From an uncultured Bacteroidales bacterium (GTDB lineage Bacteria > Bacteroidota > Bacteroidia > Bacteroidales > Bacteroidaceae), in contig CACZAN010000010.1 of assembly GCA_902779165.1 (NCBI GenBank), forward strand, positions 1 to 64,000: a stretch of 64,000 nt of DNA. Direction: 5' to 3'. Position numbers and translations under genes: made by a program. Under the pieces are notes generated by a model. It worked only from the letters and a program-made list of their open reading frames with translations. It did no database searches and had not been told where the DNA came from. Below are positions 8,416 through 18,400 of the stretch, one piece after another (position 1 is the stretch's first letter; each line of letters starts with the position of its first letter).

Positions 8416-9582
8416 ATGAACAAAAACATCACATCAGACATCCGTTATATCGGAGTCGATGACCCCGAACAACATCTCTTCGAAAGCCAATACGTTACCC
8501 CTGACGGGATGTGCTATAATTCCTATGTCATCCTCGATGAGAAGGTGGCAGTCATGGATACCAGCGATGCGCGAACAATGGACACGTGGAAAGCAAACCT
8601 CGCACAAGTCCTACAAGGACGCACGCCCGATTATCTTATCGTACATCATCTGGAGCCCGACCACGCCAGCGGAATTGCACAAGTGGCAGCCCTCTATCCT
8701 GAACTGAAAATCGTCTGCTCCGCAAAGGCCAAGCAGATGATGCCACAGTTCTTTGAGAACGGCATCCAGGAGAGCCGCGTTCTGGCCGTGAAGGAAGGCG
8801 ACACCCTCCCACTCGGCCACCACACGCTGAAATTCATCATGGCACCCATGGTGCACTGGCCGGAAGTCATGGTCAGCTATGACGATACCGACCACGTGCT
8901 CTTCTCTGCCGACGGCTTCGGAAAATTCGGAGTCTATGACTCTGACGCCGACGACTGGGCATGCGAGGCACGCCGATACTACTTCAACATCTGCGGAAAA
9001 TACGGACAGCCCGTCAGCACCCTGCTGAAGAAAGCTGCCGCGCTCGACATCCAGAAAATACTACCCCTGCACGGACCCATACTCGAAGGCGAACAGATGG
9101 CAGAGGCACTGCGACTCTATACCATCTGGAGTGCATACGATGTGGAGACAGAAGGAGTCTTCATCGCACACGCCAGCATCCATGGTAATACTGCTGCTGC
9201 CGCAGAACGACTTGCAGAGATCCTCAAGGAAAAAGGATGCCCGAAAGTCGCCGTCAGCGACCTCTGTCGCGATGACCTCGGCGAAGCCATCGAAGATGCA
9301 TTCCGCTATGGCAAGATGATCTGTATGGCCAGCAGCTACGATGCAGGAGTTTTTCCGCCCATGTATGATTTTCTCCATCACCTCGAAATCAAGGCCTACC
9401 AGAAGCGCCGAGTCGGCTTGGTTGAGAACGGATCTTGGGCACCCAGCGCCGCCAAGACCATGCGAGCCATGATCGAAGAAATGAAGCAAGTGGAAATCAT
9501 CGAGCCCGTAGTCACCCTGCGAGGCAAGATGAAGGAAGCCGACATCCCCCTCCTCGAATCACTGGCTGAAGCCATCCTCTAA
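8416..9582 (+). CDS. A-type flavoprotein (flavodiiron, FprA/ROO-like)
   Basis: Likely reduces O2 (or NO) to protect anaerobic metabolism. The N-terminal metallo-beta-lactamase-like domain keeps the diiron ligands: HLEPDH, the His of VHWPEVM, the Asp of LFSADGFG and the His of LPLHGP. The C-terminal flavodoxin domain begins at about residue 255 with IAHASIHGNTAAAAERL. I chose ATG 8416 (388 residues); an upstream in-frame ATG at 8320 lies inside lepB. No rubredoxin domain is fused, so the electron donor must be separate. Confidence 0.9.
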   Translation: MNKNITSDIRYIGVDDPEQHLFESQYVTPDGMCYNSYVILDEKVAVMDTSDARTMDTWKANLAQVLQGRTPDYLIVHHLEPDHASGIAQVAALYPELKIVCSAKAKQMMPQFFENGIQESRVLAVKEGDTLPLGHHTLKFIMAPMVHWPEVMVSYDDTDHVLFSADGFGKFGVYDSDADDWACEARRYYFNICGKYGQPVSTLLKKAAALDIQKILPLHGPILEGEQMAEALRLYTIWSAYDVETEGVFIAHASIHGNTAAAAERLAEILKEKGCPKVAVSDLCRDDLGEAIEDAFRYGKMICMASSYDAGVFPPMYDFLHHLEIKAYQKRRVGLVENGSWAPSAAKTMRAMIEEMKQVEIIEPVVTLRGKMKEADIPLLESLAEAIL

Positions 9583-9590
9583 ACACCAGA

Positions 9591-9633
9591 AGCCCTATTA
9601 GCTCCCATAAGCCCTATTAGCCCCATTAGCCCC
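9591..9633. repeat. 9-bp tandem repeat AGCCC(C/T)AT(T/A)
   Basis: Four and a half units of a 9-10-base repeat (AGCCCTATT, AGCTCCCATA, AGCCCTATT, AGCCCCATT, AGCCCC) between fprA and the MFS gene. The same unit recurs at 50748-50792 and, on the other strand, at 36281-36339, each time just before a gene start. Confidence 0.8.
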
Positions 9634-9672
9634 AGCTCACACGAACAGCTCTGGAATCGCAACTACTGCCGC

Positions 9673-10887
9673 GTGATGATAGCGAACTTCTCGCTGTTCT
9701 TCGCATTCTATCTGTTGACGCCGTTGCTGCCACTCTATCTCGTGGAGCGATTCGACGCCACAAAGGATGTGGTGGGGCTGGTGCTCAGCGGTTATACTCT
9801 GACAGCCCTGCTTGCGCGGCCCTTCAGCGGATTCCTTGTCGACACCTTCCCCCGAAAGAAGGTGCTTATGGTGTGTTTCTTCCTGTTCTTCATATTCTTC
9901 GGAGGATATCTCGGAGCTGCATCACTCCTTTTGTTCACTATGGTACGGACACTCCATGGAGCGCCCTTTGGAGCCCTGACCGTAGCGAATTCCACGATGG
10001 CAATCGATGTCTTGCCCTCGTCGCGCCGGAACGAAGGCATCGGGTATTATGGCCTCTCCAACAACCTCGCTATGGCTCTCGCACCAACGGTCGCCATCTA
10101 TCTCTATCGCCTCACCGACAATTTTCAGCTCCTCTTCTGGCTCGCGCTAATCATCGCCGGACTTGGATTGCTGGTGGATAGCAGAATACAGACCCAGAAC
10201 CACCCCCGACCCCGCCCGTCAGGGAGTGGAGACCTCCGGCCAGAGTCCAAGCCACATAGCGCAGCCGCTCCCCTCCATCACAAGAGGGGGCGGGGGTGGG
10301 TCTCACTTGACCGTTTCTTCCTCCTGCGCGGCTGGATCCTTGCCCTCAACATGATGTTCTACGGTTTCTGCTTTGGGGTCCTCAGCAACTACCTCGCCAT
10401 CTACAGCAAGGAAGTCATGAGCATCACAGGAGGAACGGGAACGTGGTTCCTACTCGTATCCCTTGGCCTCATCGCTTCCCGCCTGCAGGGAGCCAAAGCC
10501 TTGCGCGAGGGCAAGCTGGTGATGAACGCAGCAGAAGGTACCATCATCTCCTCATTCGCATACCTGCTCTTCGTCGTCTCGCCAAACGCCTTCGGATACT
10601 ACGGATCTGCCATCCTATTGGGATTAGGCAACGGACACCTGTGGCCCGCATTTCAGAATATGATTATCTCTATGGCCCGGCACAACGAGCGCGGAACGGC
10701 CAACTCCACCCTACTCATCTCGTGGGATATTGGAATAGGACTCGGAGTACTCCTTGGAGGACTCGTCAGCGAGCACCTCAGCTACACCGCTGCTTTCTGG
10801 ATGGTAGCCCTTGCACAGCTCCTCGGCACCGCCATCTTCTTCCTCTTCACGCGCACGTCATATAATAAAGGTATACTTACCCTATAA
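9673..10887 (+). CDS. MFS transporter
   Basis: Twelve-helix major facilitator, substrate unknown. The motif between helices 2 and 3 is GFLVDTFPRKKVL. The usable starts are GTG 9673 or ATG 9676. However, the frame stays open back to the fprA stop, and the bases just upstream encode LWNRNYCRV, which looks like genuine N-terminal protein. The original start may therefore have been displaced by the 9-bp repeats. The cytoplasmic loop after helix 6 carries an in-frame palindromic insertion (about residues 173-211). The next gene, a TonB-dependent receptor, starts 31 bases later, suggesting joint uptake or export of one ligand. Confidence 0.8.
   Translation: MMIANFSLFFAFYLLTPLLPLYLVERFDATKDVVGLVLSGYTLTALLARPFSGFLVDTFPRKKVLMVCFFLFFIFFGGYLGAASLLLFTMVRTLHGAPFGALTVANSTMAIDVLPSSRRNEGIGYYGLSNNLAMALAPTVAIYLYRLTDNFQLLFWLALIIAGLGLLVDSRIQTQNHPRPRPSGSGDLRPESKPHSAAAPLHHKRGRGWVSLDRFFLLRGWILALNMMFYGFCFGVLSNYLAIYSKEVMSITGGTGTWFLLVSLGLIASRLQGAKALREGKLVMNAAEGTIISSFAYLLFVVSPNAFGYYGSAILLGLGNGHLWPAFQNMIISMARHNERGTANSTLLISWDIGIGLGVLLGGLVSEHLSYTAAFWMVALAQLLGTAIFFLFTRTSYNKGILTL
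10191..10303. repeat. Two palindromic-element copies inside the MFS gene, in frame
   Basis: Two GC-rich units in opposite orientation, AGACCCAGAACCACCCCCG at the left and CGGGGGTGGGTCT at the right, separated by about 40 bases. Their total length keeps the reading frame, adding a Pro/Arg/Gly-rich stretch (PRPRPSGSGD ... HHKRGRGWVS) to the loop between transmembrane helices 6 and 7. Confidence 0.75.
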
Positions 10888-10918
10888 TATACAAACACAC
10901 TTGAAACAATTATTCGTT

Positions 10919-12823
10919 ATGAGAACAAGCAAACTCCTCGCATTGGCCCTCATCGCCACGCTGGGCACCTCCGCAAAAGCGACGAACGATGAAATCGCCA
11001 ATGACACCACCCTGCGCGATGTCGTAGTTACAGGCACACGTACTGCCGTCCCCGAACGGGCTATCATTTCCACCGTATCTACCGTCAACAGCGAACAGCT
11101 CAACCAGCTCGAGCGCGTCAGCCTCTTGCCCACCCTCTCGGAGCAAATCCCCAACCTCTTCATCACACAGCGCGGACTCATGGGCTATGGAGTCAGCGGA
11201 GGAGCGGCTGGAGGCATCAGCGTCCGAGGCATCAATTCCGGAACAGGACAAGTCATGGTACTTGTCGACGGACACCCCCAGTATCAGGGCATCTTCGGAC
11301 ACTCCATCGCCGACGCCTACCAGACCATGATAGCCGACCACGTAGAAGTCGTGCGCGGACCCGCATCCCTCCTCTATGGTTCCAACGCTATGGGCGGTGT
11401 CATCAATATCATCACCCGTCAGCCCAATCAGCAAGGCGTACGCACAGACTTCAACCTCGCCGGAGGATCCTTCGCCAGCGTGCAGGCAGACCTCCACAAC
11501 AGCGTGCGCTGTGGCAAGTTCTTCAGCGACATCGCCCTCAACTACCAGAGTTCCGACAACCATCGAGACAATATGAATTTCTACCAGTATGGCGGAATGG
11601 CCAAGCTGGGCTACGATTTCTCCTCGCACTGGCGCGCCTGGGGAACCTTCAATATGACACACTTCGCAGCCTCAAATCCCGGCCCTGAGAGCGCTCCCCT
11701 CCTCGATGCACGACAGTGGATAAACCGCGGCGTTGCGGAACTTGCAGTAGAGAACCGCTATGCCCGCACCAGCGGTGCCGTCAGCATATACCATAACTTC
11801 GGACGCCATCGCATCAACGACGGTCACACCGCAGATGCAGCACCACGCGACTACTATTTCCGTTCCAAGGACGCACTCACAGGCGTCAGTGCACATCAGG
11901 GTTTCGGGCTCTGGAAAGGCAGCTGGATCACACTCGGATTCGACTATCAGAACATCCACGGTGAAGCATGGAACAGCAGCATCGAAACTGGCGAAACACT
12001 CAACCGCAAGATGGAGCAGAACATGCACTACCCCCTCGACAAGAACCTCACCGAACTCGCAGGATACGTAGATGTGCGACAGGATATTTTCAAGTGGTGG
12101 ACCATCGAAGCTGGAGTGCGCTACGATCACCACAGCGAGGCTGGAGGCGAATGGATTCCACAAGGCGGATTCGTCTTCCGACCCGTCAGTAACGGCGAAA
12201 TCAAACTCAGCGCAGCCAAGGGATTCCGCGTCCCCAACCTCAAGGAAATGTTCCTCTATGGCGTAGCAAATCCCGACCTCAAGCCTGAACGGCTCTGGAA
12301 CTATGAGATTGCATGGAAACAGCGACTGCTACACGGAAACCTCACCTACGGCGTCAACCTCTTCTACCTCAAGGCCGACAACCTCATCGGAACCACGATG
12401 GTGGCAGAACTCGGTCGCAACGCTAACTACAACACGGGCAAACGCGAGCACTGGGGGGCTGAACTCGAGGCCACCTACCACATCAACAACCACTGGGACC
12501 TCACTACCAACCACAGCTATCTCCACATGGATAAGCCGCTGTTGGCTGCCCCTCAGTACAAAGGATACCTCGGTGCCCGCTATCGCGTCTGCAAGCTCGA
12601 GCTCACCGCTGGAGCACAATACGTCAGCGGACTCTGCACCAACGAGCAAACTGAAGCCAAACAGAACTTCTGCCTCGTCAATGCAGGTATCGCCTACCAC
12701 CTCTTCCCACAGGTGAAGATCTGGGCACGCGGCGAGAACCTGCTCGCACAGCGCTACGAAATCATCGAAGGATACCCCATGCCTAAAGCTACCTTCATGG
12801 TTGGAATTCACGTCAACTTCTGA
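10919..12823 (+). CDS. TonB-dependent outer-membrane receptor (BtuB/siderophore-receptor type)
   Basis: A 22-stranded barrel with an N-terminal plug that imports a scarce ligand using TonB energy. I chose ATG 10919 (634 residues), which gives a clean signal peptide (MRTSKLLALALIATLGTSAKA). A TonB-box-like LRDVVVTGTR follows at about residues 29-38, then plug motifs ISVRGINSGTGQVMVLVDG and VEVVRGPASLLYGSNAMGGVINIIT. The C-terminal phenylalanine (VGIHVNF) is the usual barrel signal. It lacks the SusC N-terminal CarboxypepD-like domain and no SusD follows, so it is not a glycan SusC. The ligand is not determinable. Confidence 0.88.
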   Translation: MRTSKLLALALIATLGTSAKATNDEIANDTTLRDVVVTGTRTAVPERAIISTVSTVNSEQLNQLERVSLLPTLSEQIPNLFITQRGLMGYGVSGGAAGGISVRGINSGTGQVMVLVDGHPQYQGIFGHSIADAYQTMIADHVEVVRGPASLLYGSNAMGGVINIITRQPNQQGVRTDFNLAGGSFASVQADLHNSVRCGKFFSDIALNYQSSDNHRDNMNFYQYGGMAKLGYDFSSHWRAWGTFNMTHFAASNPGPESAPLLDARQWINRGVAELAVENRYARTSGAVSIYHNFGRHRINDGHTADAAPRDYYFRSKDALTGVSAHQGFGLWKGSWITLGFDYQNIHGEAWNSSIETGETLNRKMEQNMHYPLDKNLTELAGYVDVRQDIFKWWTIEAGVRYDHHSEAGGEWIPQGGFVFRPVSNGEIKLSAAKGFRVPNLKEMFLYGVANPDLKPERLWNYEIAWKQRLLHGNLTYGVNLFYLKADNLIGTTMVAELGRNANYNTGKREHWGAELEATYHINNHWDLTTNHSYLHMDKPLLAAPQYKGYLGARYRVCKLELTAGAQYVSGLCTNEQTEAKQNFCLVNAGIAYHLFPQVKIWARGENLLAQRYEIIEGYPMPKATFMVGIHVNF

Positions 12824-12869
12824 TTCGTGAACATCCTCTGCTAACCAGCGCACAAAATCCTATTATCAC

Positions 12870-12905
12870 GTTCGGGTACATTTCCATGTGCCCGAACCTT
12901 TTTTT
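12870..12905 (+). terminator. Rho-independent terminator after the TonB receptor
   Basis: Stem GTTCGGGTACA / TGTGCCCGAAC (11 pairs with one G-T wobble), loop TTTCCA, followed by CC and a run of seven T. Confidence 0.85.
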
Positions 12906-12942
12906 CCCCTTTTCTGCTCTTTCTTGATGGGTATCACTAAGC

Positions 12943-13000
12943 GGTGTCATTTTTGGTTATGAAAAAGGAAGTGTGAACAAAATCTTTTTTATAACTTTGC
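12943..13000 (+). promoter_or_regulatory. Promoter and candidate operator of the cellobiose 2-epimerase gene
   Basis: The -7 element TAACTTTGC is at 12992-13000. A 22-base site at 12943-12964 (GGTG, CATTTTTGG, TAT and AAA, each separated by one variable base) matches a site upstream of araC at 14306-14327 in 19 of 22 positions. The spacing puts it just upstream of the -33 region, where an AraC-type activator would bind. Confidence 0.6.
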
Positions 13001-13027
13001 CGCCGAATTCAGCAAATAATAACAATT

Positions 13028-14284
13028 ATGGTCAGAATAGACACTCTTCGTAGCGAGGCAATAGACTGTCTTACAGAAAACATACTGCCGTTTTGGCTGA
13101 ACAACATGCGGGATCACAATAGGGGTGGCTGGTACGGTCAGATGACAGGCCATGGAGAACTGGTGAAGAATGCGCCACGCAGTGCGGTGCTCTATGCCCG
13201 CTTGTTATGGACCTTCGCTGCTGCTTATAGGGTATTGGGGAGCATGGAAAGCAAAGAACACATCTTGCCATCGCTGCTGCAGGCTGCAACCATAACCAGG
13301 GATTATATTCTCCAGCATTTCATAGACAAGGAACAGGGAGGCGTATATTGGAGTGTAACAGCAGATGGCAAACCATTAGATTCCAAAAAGCAGTTTTATG
13401 CCATTGCATTTATGATCTATGGATTCTCGGAATATGCGCGTGCTACGGGCGACCGAAGTTCTCTACAGACTGCCGTGGAACTATTTAAGGTCATCGAGCT
13501 ATATGGTTGGGATGCAACACACAACGGATACATCGAAGCATGTATGCGCGATTGGCAACCCATCTCGGACATGCGACTCTCAACAAAGGACGAGAACTAT
13601 CCAAAGAGTCAGAACACTCATCTGCATATCCTTGAATCCTACACGAACCTTTACAGGGTCTTGGATGAATTAAGATGCAAAAAGGACTTGGATGCAGATT
13701 ATGATTCTATAGTTGACTCCTTATATTCAAGGCTTAAAACATTGATTACCCTCTTCACTGACCGCATTCTGAACCCTAAAACACATCACCTTGATCTGTT
13801 CTTCGACATGGATTGGAGGAGAAAGAGTACCACAGCGAGTTACGGTCACGATATTGAATGCTCGTGGTTGCTGCATGAAGCGTCACTCGTGCTTGATGAC
13901 GAACATCTATTAAGCCATACAGAGTCCATCGTTAGAGAGGTGGCTCAGGCTGGCGCAGAAGGGTTGCGCATGGACGGCTCTATGGTCTATGAGAGCGATG
14001 ATGAAGACCGGCACTGGTGGGTGCAGGCTGAAGCCGTTGTTGGTTTCTTCAACCTCTATCAGCACTTTGATGATGAAGCGGCACTGAAGAAAGCCCTGAA
14101 CTTATGGAAATACATCAAAGTGCACCTCATTGATTACGAGCACGGTGAATGGTATTGGAGCGTGCGTGCCGACGGCAGCGTGAACCTCGAAGAAGACCAC
14201 GCCGGCTTCTGGAAGTGTCCGTACCACAACGCCCGAATGTGCTTGGAAATCATCCAGCGTACGGCCACCTTGTCTCAGGAATGA
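13028..14284 (+). CDS. Cellobiose 2-epimerase (mannobiose 2-epimerase)
   Basis: AGE-superfamily alpha/alpha-barrel of 418 residues without a signal peptide, so cytoplasmic. In mannan-degrading Bacteroidetes this enzyme turns 4-O-beta-mannosyl-mannose into mannosyl-glucose, the substrate of the GH130 phosphorylase encoded downstream. Family blocks seen: NRGGWYGQMTG, NTHLHILESYTNLYR, SYGHDIECSWLLHEA, HWWVQAEAVVGFFNLYQ and, near the end, FWKCPYHNARMCLEI. The CPYHN(A/G)RMC block separates cellobiose epimerases from GlcNAc 2-epimerases; compare the true GlcNAc type at 44048-45286. Confidence 0.9.
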   Translation: MVRIDTLRSEAIDCLTENILPFWLNNMRDHNRGGWYGQMTGHGELVKNAPRSAVLYARLLWTFAAAYRVLGSMESKEHILPSLLQAATITRDYILQHFIDKEQGGVYWSVTADGKPLDSKKQFYAIAFMIYGFSEYARATGDRSSLQTAVELFKVIELYGWDATHNGYIEACMRDWQPISDMRLSTKDENYPKSQNTHLHILESYTNLYRVLDELRCKKDLDADYDSIVDSLYSRLKTLITLFTDRILNPKTHHLDLFFDMDWRRKSTTASYGHDIECSWLLHEASLVLDDEHLLSHTESIVREVAQAGAEGLRMDGSMVYESDDEDRHWWVQAEAVVGFFNLYQHFDDEAALKKALNLWKYIKVHLIDYEHGEWYWSVRADGSVNLEEDHAGFWKCPYHNARMCLEIIQRTATLSQE

Positions 14285-14305
14285 TGGCGCCGAATGAAAA
14301 GTGCT

Positions 14306-14392
14306 GGTGACATTTTTGGCTATAAAAGTATGTGTGTGTCGATATTTGTTAAGAAAGTAGCAGTCTGAATAGAATTATTTCACTACCTTTGC
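14306..14392 (+). promoter_or_regulatory. Promoter and candidate operator of the araC-type gene
   Basis: A second copy of the 22-base site is at 14306-14327, and the -7 element TACCTTTGC is at 14384-14392. Here the site lies about 29 bases further from the -7 element than in the epimerase promoter. Presence at the regulator's own gene suggests autoregulation. Confidence 0.55.
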
Positions 14393-14425
14393 AGCGTCAA
14401 TCCTCCATAAACAAGACTTTCTACT

Positions 14426-15334
14426 ATGCCCACGTCTCTTCCCCACATGGAACACGAGCCGCATATTATGCGGGAAATCACGCCATTAGCAGAGTGTGAC
14501 TGTTTCTACGTAGCCGACCGCCATAAGACCGCCTTCAACTACCCCATTCACTGTCATCCGGAATTTGAGCTGAACTTTACGGAACACGCTATAGGCGTAC
14601 GCCGCACGGTGGGAGACAGCAGTGAAATCATCGGTGACTACGACCTCGTGCTCATCACCAGCCCAGATTTGGAACACGTCTGGGAACAGGCCGATTGCAC
14701 ACGACACGACATCCGCGAAATCACCATTCAGTTTACACGTGACATCTTTCCAGACAGCCTGTTGCGGAAGAACCAGTTCAACAGTATTCGTCGTATGCTG
14801 GAACGGGCGCGCTGCGGGCTGGCATTCCCGCTGCCCGCCATCATGAAGGTCTATGCTAAGCTGGATGACCTGGCTACCCACTGCAAGGGCTTTCACGCTG
14901 TGCTGAAATTCATGGATATTATGTATGAACTGTCCATTTGTGAAGATGCTTGGGAACTTTCTTCCTCAGCCTTTGCACGGTTGGAAACGAAAAGCGAGAG
15001 CCGACGTGTGAACAAAGTACAGCAGTATATCGCTTGCCACTTCCATGAAGACATCCGATTGGAGACGCTTGCCGATTTGATAGGAATGACGCCTGTGGCC
15101 TTCTCCCGCTTCTTCCGCCAGCGCACGGGGCGCACCCTCTCCGACTACATCATCGACATCCGCATAGGGCACGCCGCACGCCTGCTGGTGGACTCCGCAC
15201 AGACGGTGGCGGAGATCTGCTACGACTGCGGCTTCAACACCCTCTCGAACTTCAACCGCCTCTTCCGTCGCCGCAAGGGATGCTCCCCCAAGGAGTTCCG
15301 CGAGGACTACCAGAAGAAGAAAGTGTTCATCTGA
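14426..15334 (+). CDS. AraC-family transcriptional regulator
   Basis: Residues 1-150 form a cupin-type sensor (NYPIHCHPEFELNFTE). Residues about 190-300 form the double helix-turn-helix AraC domain: IRLETLADLIGMTPVAFSRF, then TVAEICYDCGFNTLSNFNRL and the closing CSPKEFRE. It sits between the epimerase gene and the secreted mannan genes, and its likely inducer is a manno-oligosaccharide. This is a one-component cytoplasmic regulator rather than the hybrid two-component or SusR type common in Bacteroides PULs. Starts at 14447 or 14468 are also possible. Confidence 0.88.
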   Translation: MPTSLPHMEHEPHIMREITPLAECDCFYVADRHKTAFNYPIHCHPEFELNFTEHAIGVRRTVGDSSEIIGDYDLVLITSPDLEHVWEQADCTRHDIREITIQFTRDIFPDSLLRKNQFNSIRRMLERARCGLAFPLPAIMKVYAKLDDLATHCKGFHAVLKFMDIMYELSICEDAWELSSSAFARLETKSESRRVNKVQQYIACHFHEDIRLETLADLIGMTPVAFSRFFRQRTGRTLSDYIIDIRIGHAARLLVDSAQTVAEICYDCGFNTLSNFNRLFRRRKGCSPKEFREDYQKKKVFI

Positions 15335-15390
15335 TGCAGCCTGTGTCGGCAACGGTTAATATTGTGTCACGATAGAATAGGAATAACCCG

Positions 15391-15399
15391 TACCTTTGC
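15391..15399 (+). promoter_or_regulatory. Promoter -7 element of the secreted mannan operon
   Basis: TACCTTTGC, about 40 bases before the start of the large secreted protein. No further TTTGC promoter was seen before the GPH symporter gene, so this may drive much of 15.4-30.7 kb. Confidence 0.55.
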
Positions 15400-15439
15400 A
15401 GCGAAAATCGTTCAAAATTTAGGTTTAACCATTCAAATT

Positions 15440-18400
15440 ATGTGTCAAATGAAAAGAATCTTTACATGTTTACTGATGGTCCTGATGACCCTCGGTGCAA
15501 ATGCAAAAGTTGATGTGGACTTCTCCTCGCGCTTCATGGAGGGAACCAACGTCATTGACGCCGCCAGCGCATGGGGCTGGCACAGCGTTGATCTTCGCAG
15601 CTACGATGTGATGGACTATGAATACCTCTACATCAGGTACGAGTCCACCTGCAGCTTCAACCTGATCCTGCAGAATCCCGACTGGCAGAACGCCTACCAG
15701 GTCAGCTGCAACGCCAACGAGACGGAGGCGTATATAAAGCTGACGCCCCATGCCTACACGGGCTACAGCTGCGTGGTCATCCAGAACCATGCCGAAGGTC
15801 AGATCACCGTTGAAAAAATCTATTTCTGCACGGAGGATGAGTTCTTCAACCCTGCTCCGGAGGACCATGACGAGGCGGTGGAAAACCTCGTCGACATCTA
15901 CCTGCGCTACCAGCAGTACGAGGACGGACTGCCCCTGGGCGACGACTATGGTTACTATTCCGAGGAGCTGTACAATGAGTTCGTCAAGGCGCTGGACGTG
16001 GTGAACAACCTGGGCGACAAGGCCATGCAGGAAATGACCACCGAGGCGCTGAATGCAGTTGCGCAGGCCATCGTGGACGCCTATCGCACGCTGATGGCAT
16101 CGAAGAAGCAGTACCTGCCGGAGAATGGATATTATAGGTTCGTGTGCGCGCGCCAGTTCTTCACCGAGGACGAGGAGACGGGCGAGACCGCTTTCTTCCA
16201 GAAGGCGCTCTACAGCGGCAACGACGGCACCAACCAGTGGAAGACCCTGGATGCCGCAGACCCCACCTTCCTCTGGACACTGCAGCGGCAGGAGGACGGC
16301 ACCTACCTGATGGCAAATCCTGCCAACCACCTCTATTTCAGCTCCCCGGAGAAGTGCTCCGAGGCGCAGAAGTTCATCGCCTTCGACCCCGTGCTCAGAA
16401 CAGACGGAGCCTATGAGTTCAGCTGGCCTATGAGCACAGAGGAGGATGTCGTGGTCTTCAACTTCAGATTCAGCGACCAGCCGGCCAACAGCCAGATGTA
16501 CATCCACTGCAACTGGCACGACGGCGGCAAGGGATGGGGAGGCCCCATGACCACCTGGTTCAACACCAACACCGACAGCGGTGCCAGCGAGTGGTTCATC
16601 CAGCCCGTCAGCGACGAGGAAGCACAGGCAATCCTCAACGACAACTCCTTCGTACATGACTTCGTGGTCATGCTCGCCGATGCCAAGGAGAAGGCTATCC
16701 TGGCCGACGACATGATCAAGACCAAACTCATCACCGAAGCCAGCCAGCTCAGCAGCCCCTACAGCCAGAACGACCTCGGCAACCGCGACGGCGGCGACCT
16801 CAGCTCAGGCGTGCTCATCGACGGCGACCTCAGCAGCTTCTGGCACAGCCACTGGGAAGGCGGCAACGTCGAAGCCGGAGTGCACTACCTCCAGGTGGAA
16901 CTGCCGGAGGCCGTGGGAGGCTCCCTGGAGTTCGACATCGCACGACGCCAGAACATCGCCAGCGACCACGTCACCAAGTGGAGCGTCTATGGCAGCGACT
17001 CGCCCGACGGCGGCAAGGACTCCTACGAGTGGATTGCTGACCTCGAGACCCCCTACACGGACTACAGCGAGCAGCCCTCTGTCATGTTCACCATCGAAGA
17101 CGGCAAGGAATTTGAGTACCTGCGCTTCTACGCCGAAGCCACCACCAGCGGTCGCGGATACTTCCACGTCAGCGAGCTGCAGCTCTACGCCCTCTCCGCC
17201 AATCCCACCAACCAGGCTGCCACCATGGGCAAGGTGTTCACCGACCTGCAGGCTGCCATTGCCGCTGCCGACCTGGTGGACCAGAACGCCGTCAGCCGTG
17301 CTGACTACGAGGCGCTGAAGGCTGCCTACGCCCCCTTCGTTGCGCTCTTCGTGGATCCCACGCCCTTGCGCGAAGCCATTGCCGGAGCAGAGAACATCGT
17401 CCGGGTGGCGGAGGTAGGCAGCAATCCCGGTCAGTGGAGCCAGCAGGCTATAGACGGCTGGAACCAGCTCATGGCAGACGCCAGAGCCTACGATCAGGCA
17501 GGCAAGTACACCTCGGCACAGAGTGAGGACTACATCTCGAAGCTCGCTGCTGCCAACTTCTCGGCAGCTGCCAACCAGCTGAACCCCAACAAGTACTACG
17601 CCATCCGCTTTGCCAGCGAGGAGAAGTACGAGGAGCAGGGATGGAGCACCGGCAATGTGGCGGAGAGCGACTTCGGACCCCTCTTCGACACCTACCTCGC
17701 ACCGGCTGGGGAGTCCGACCTGGTTCCCACACCGGCAGGCGACGTACGTCAGGGCTCCTTCATGTTCTTCACCGACTACAAGAATGCCGACATCGCCTTC
17801 CGCTTCGTGCCGGCAGGTGACAACCGCTACATCATCCAGCACAAGGCCAGCGGACTCTTTGTCCAGGTCTACGGCTACGATAGCTGGACGGGTCTGACGC
17901 TGAATCCCACCGTCTTCACCATCGAAGCCGTGGGCAACGGCGAATGCACACTCCACGGCGCAGACTATGCCGGCAACGACCTCTCCTACCTCCACGCACA
18001 GCTGCGTGACCACCGCCTGGTCACCTGGCACGACCACAACGTAGGCAGCAACTCCGGTCTGATCATCGAGGAGGTGGCAGACGTGGAAGGCGAACCTGCA
18101 CAGCCGCTGGCTGACTTCCGTACGGGCGAGCTGACAACGATGTGCTATCCCGTGGCCGTGGCTCCCTCGGCAGGCAGCCTCTACACCGTGGCAGGCACCT
18201 ACGACAAGGACGGGAAGGTCTTCGTGGCGCTGAACAAGGTTCAGAAGGCTGCGGCAGGACAGCCTGTGGTTTACATCGCCGAAGGCACCTACGACGCAGA
18301 GAACGTGGAGGCGCGCACCACCGCCACCCTCAACGTGGGCACAGACATCGCCGCCCAGCCCCTGAACGACGGAGCGCTGAAGGGTGTCTATGCCGACACC

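Noticed and set aside
10919-12823. SusC-type transporter for the mannan locus
   Set aside because: It lacks the long N-terminal extension and is not followed by a SusD gene, and a strong terminator separates it from the locus.
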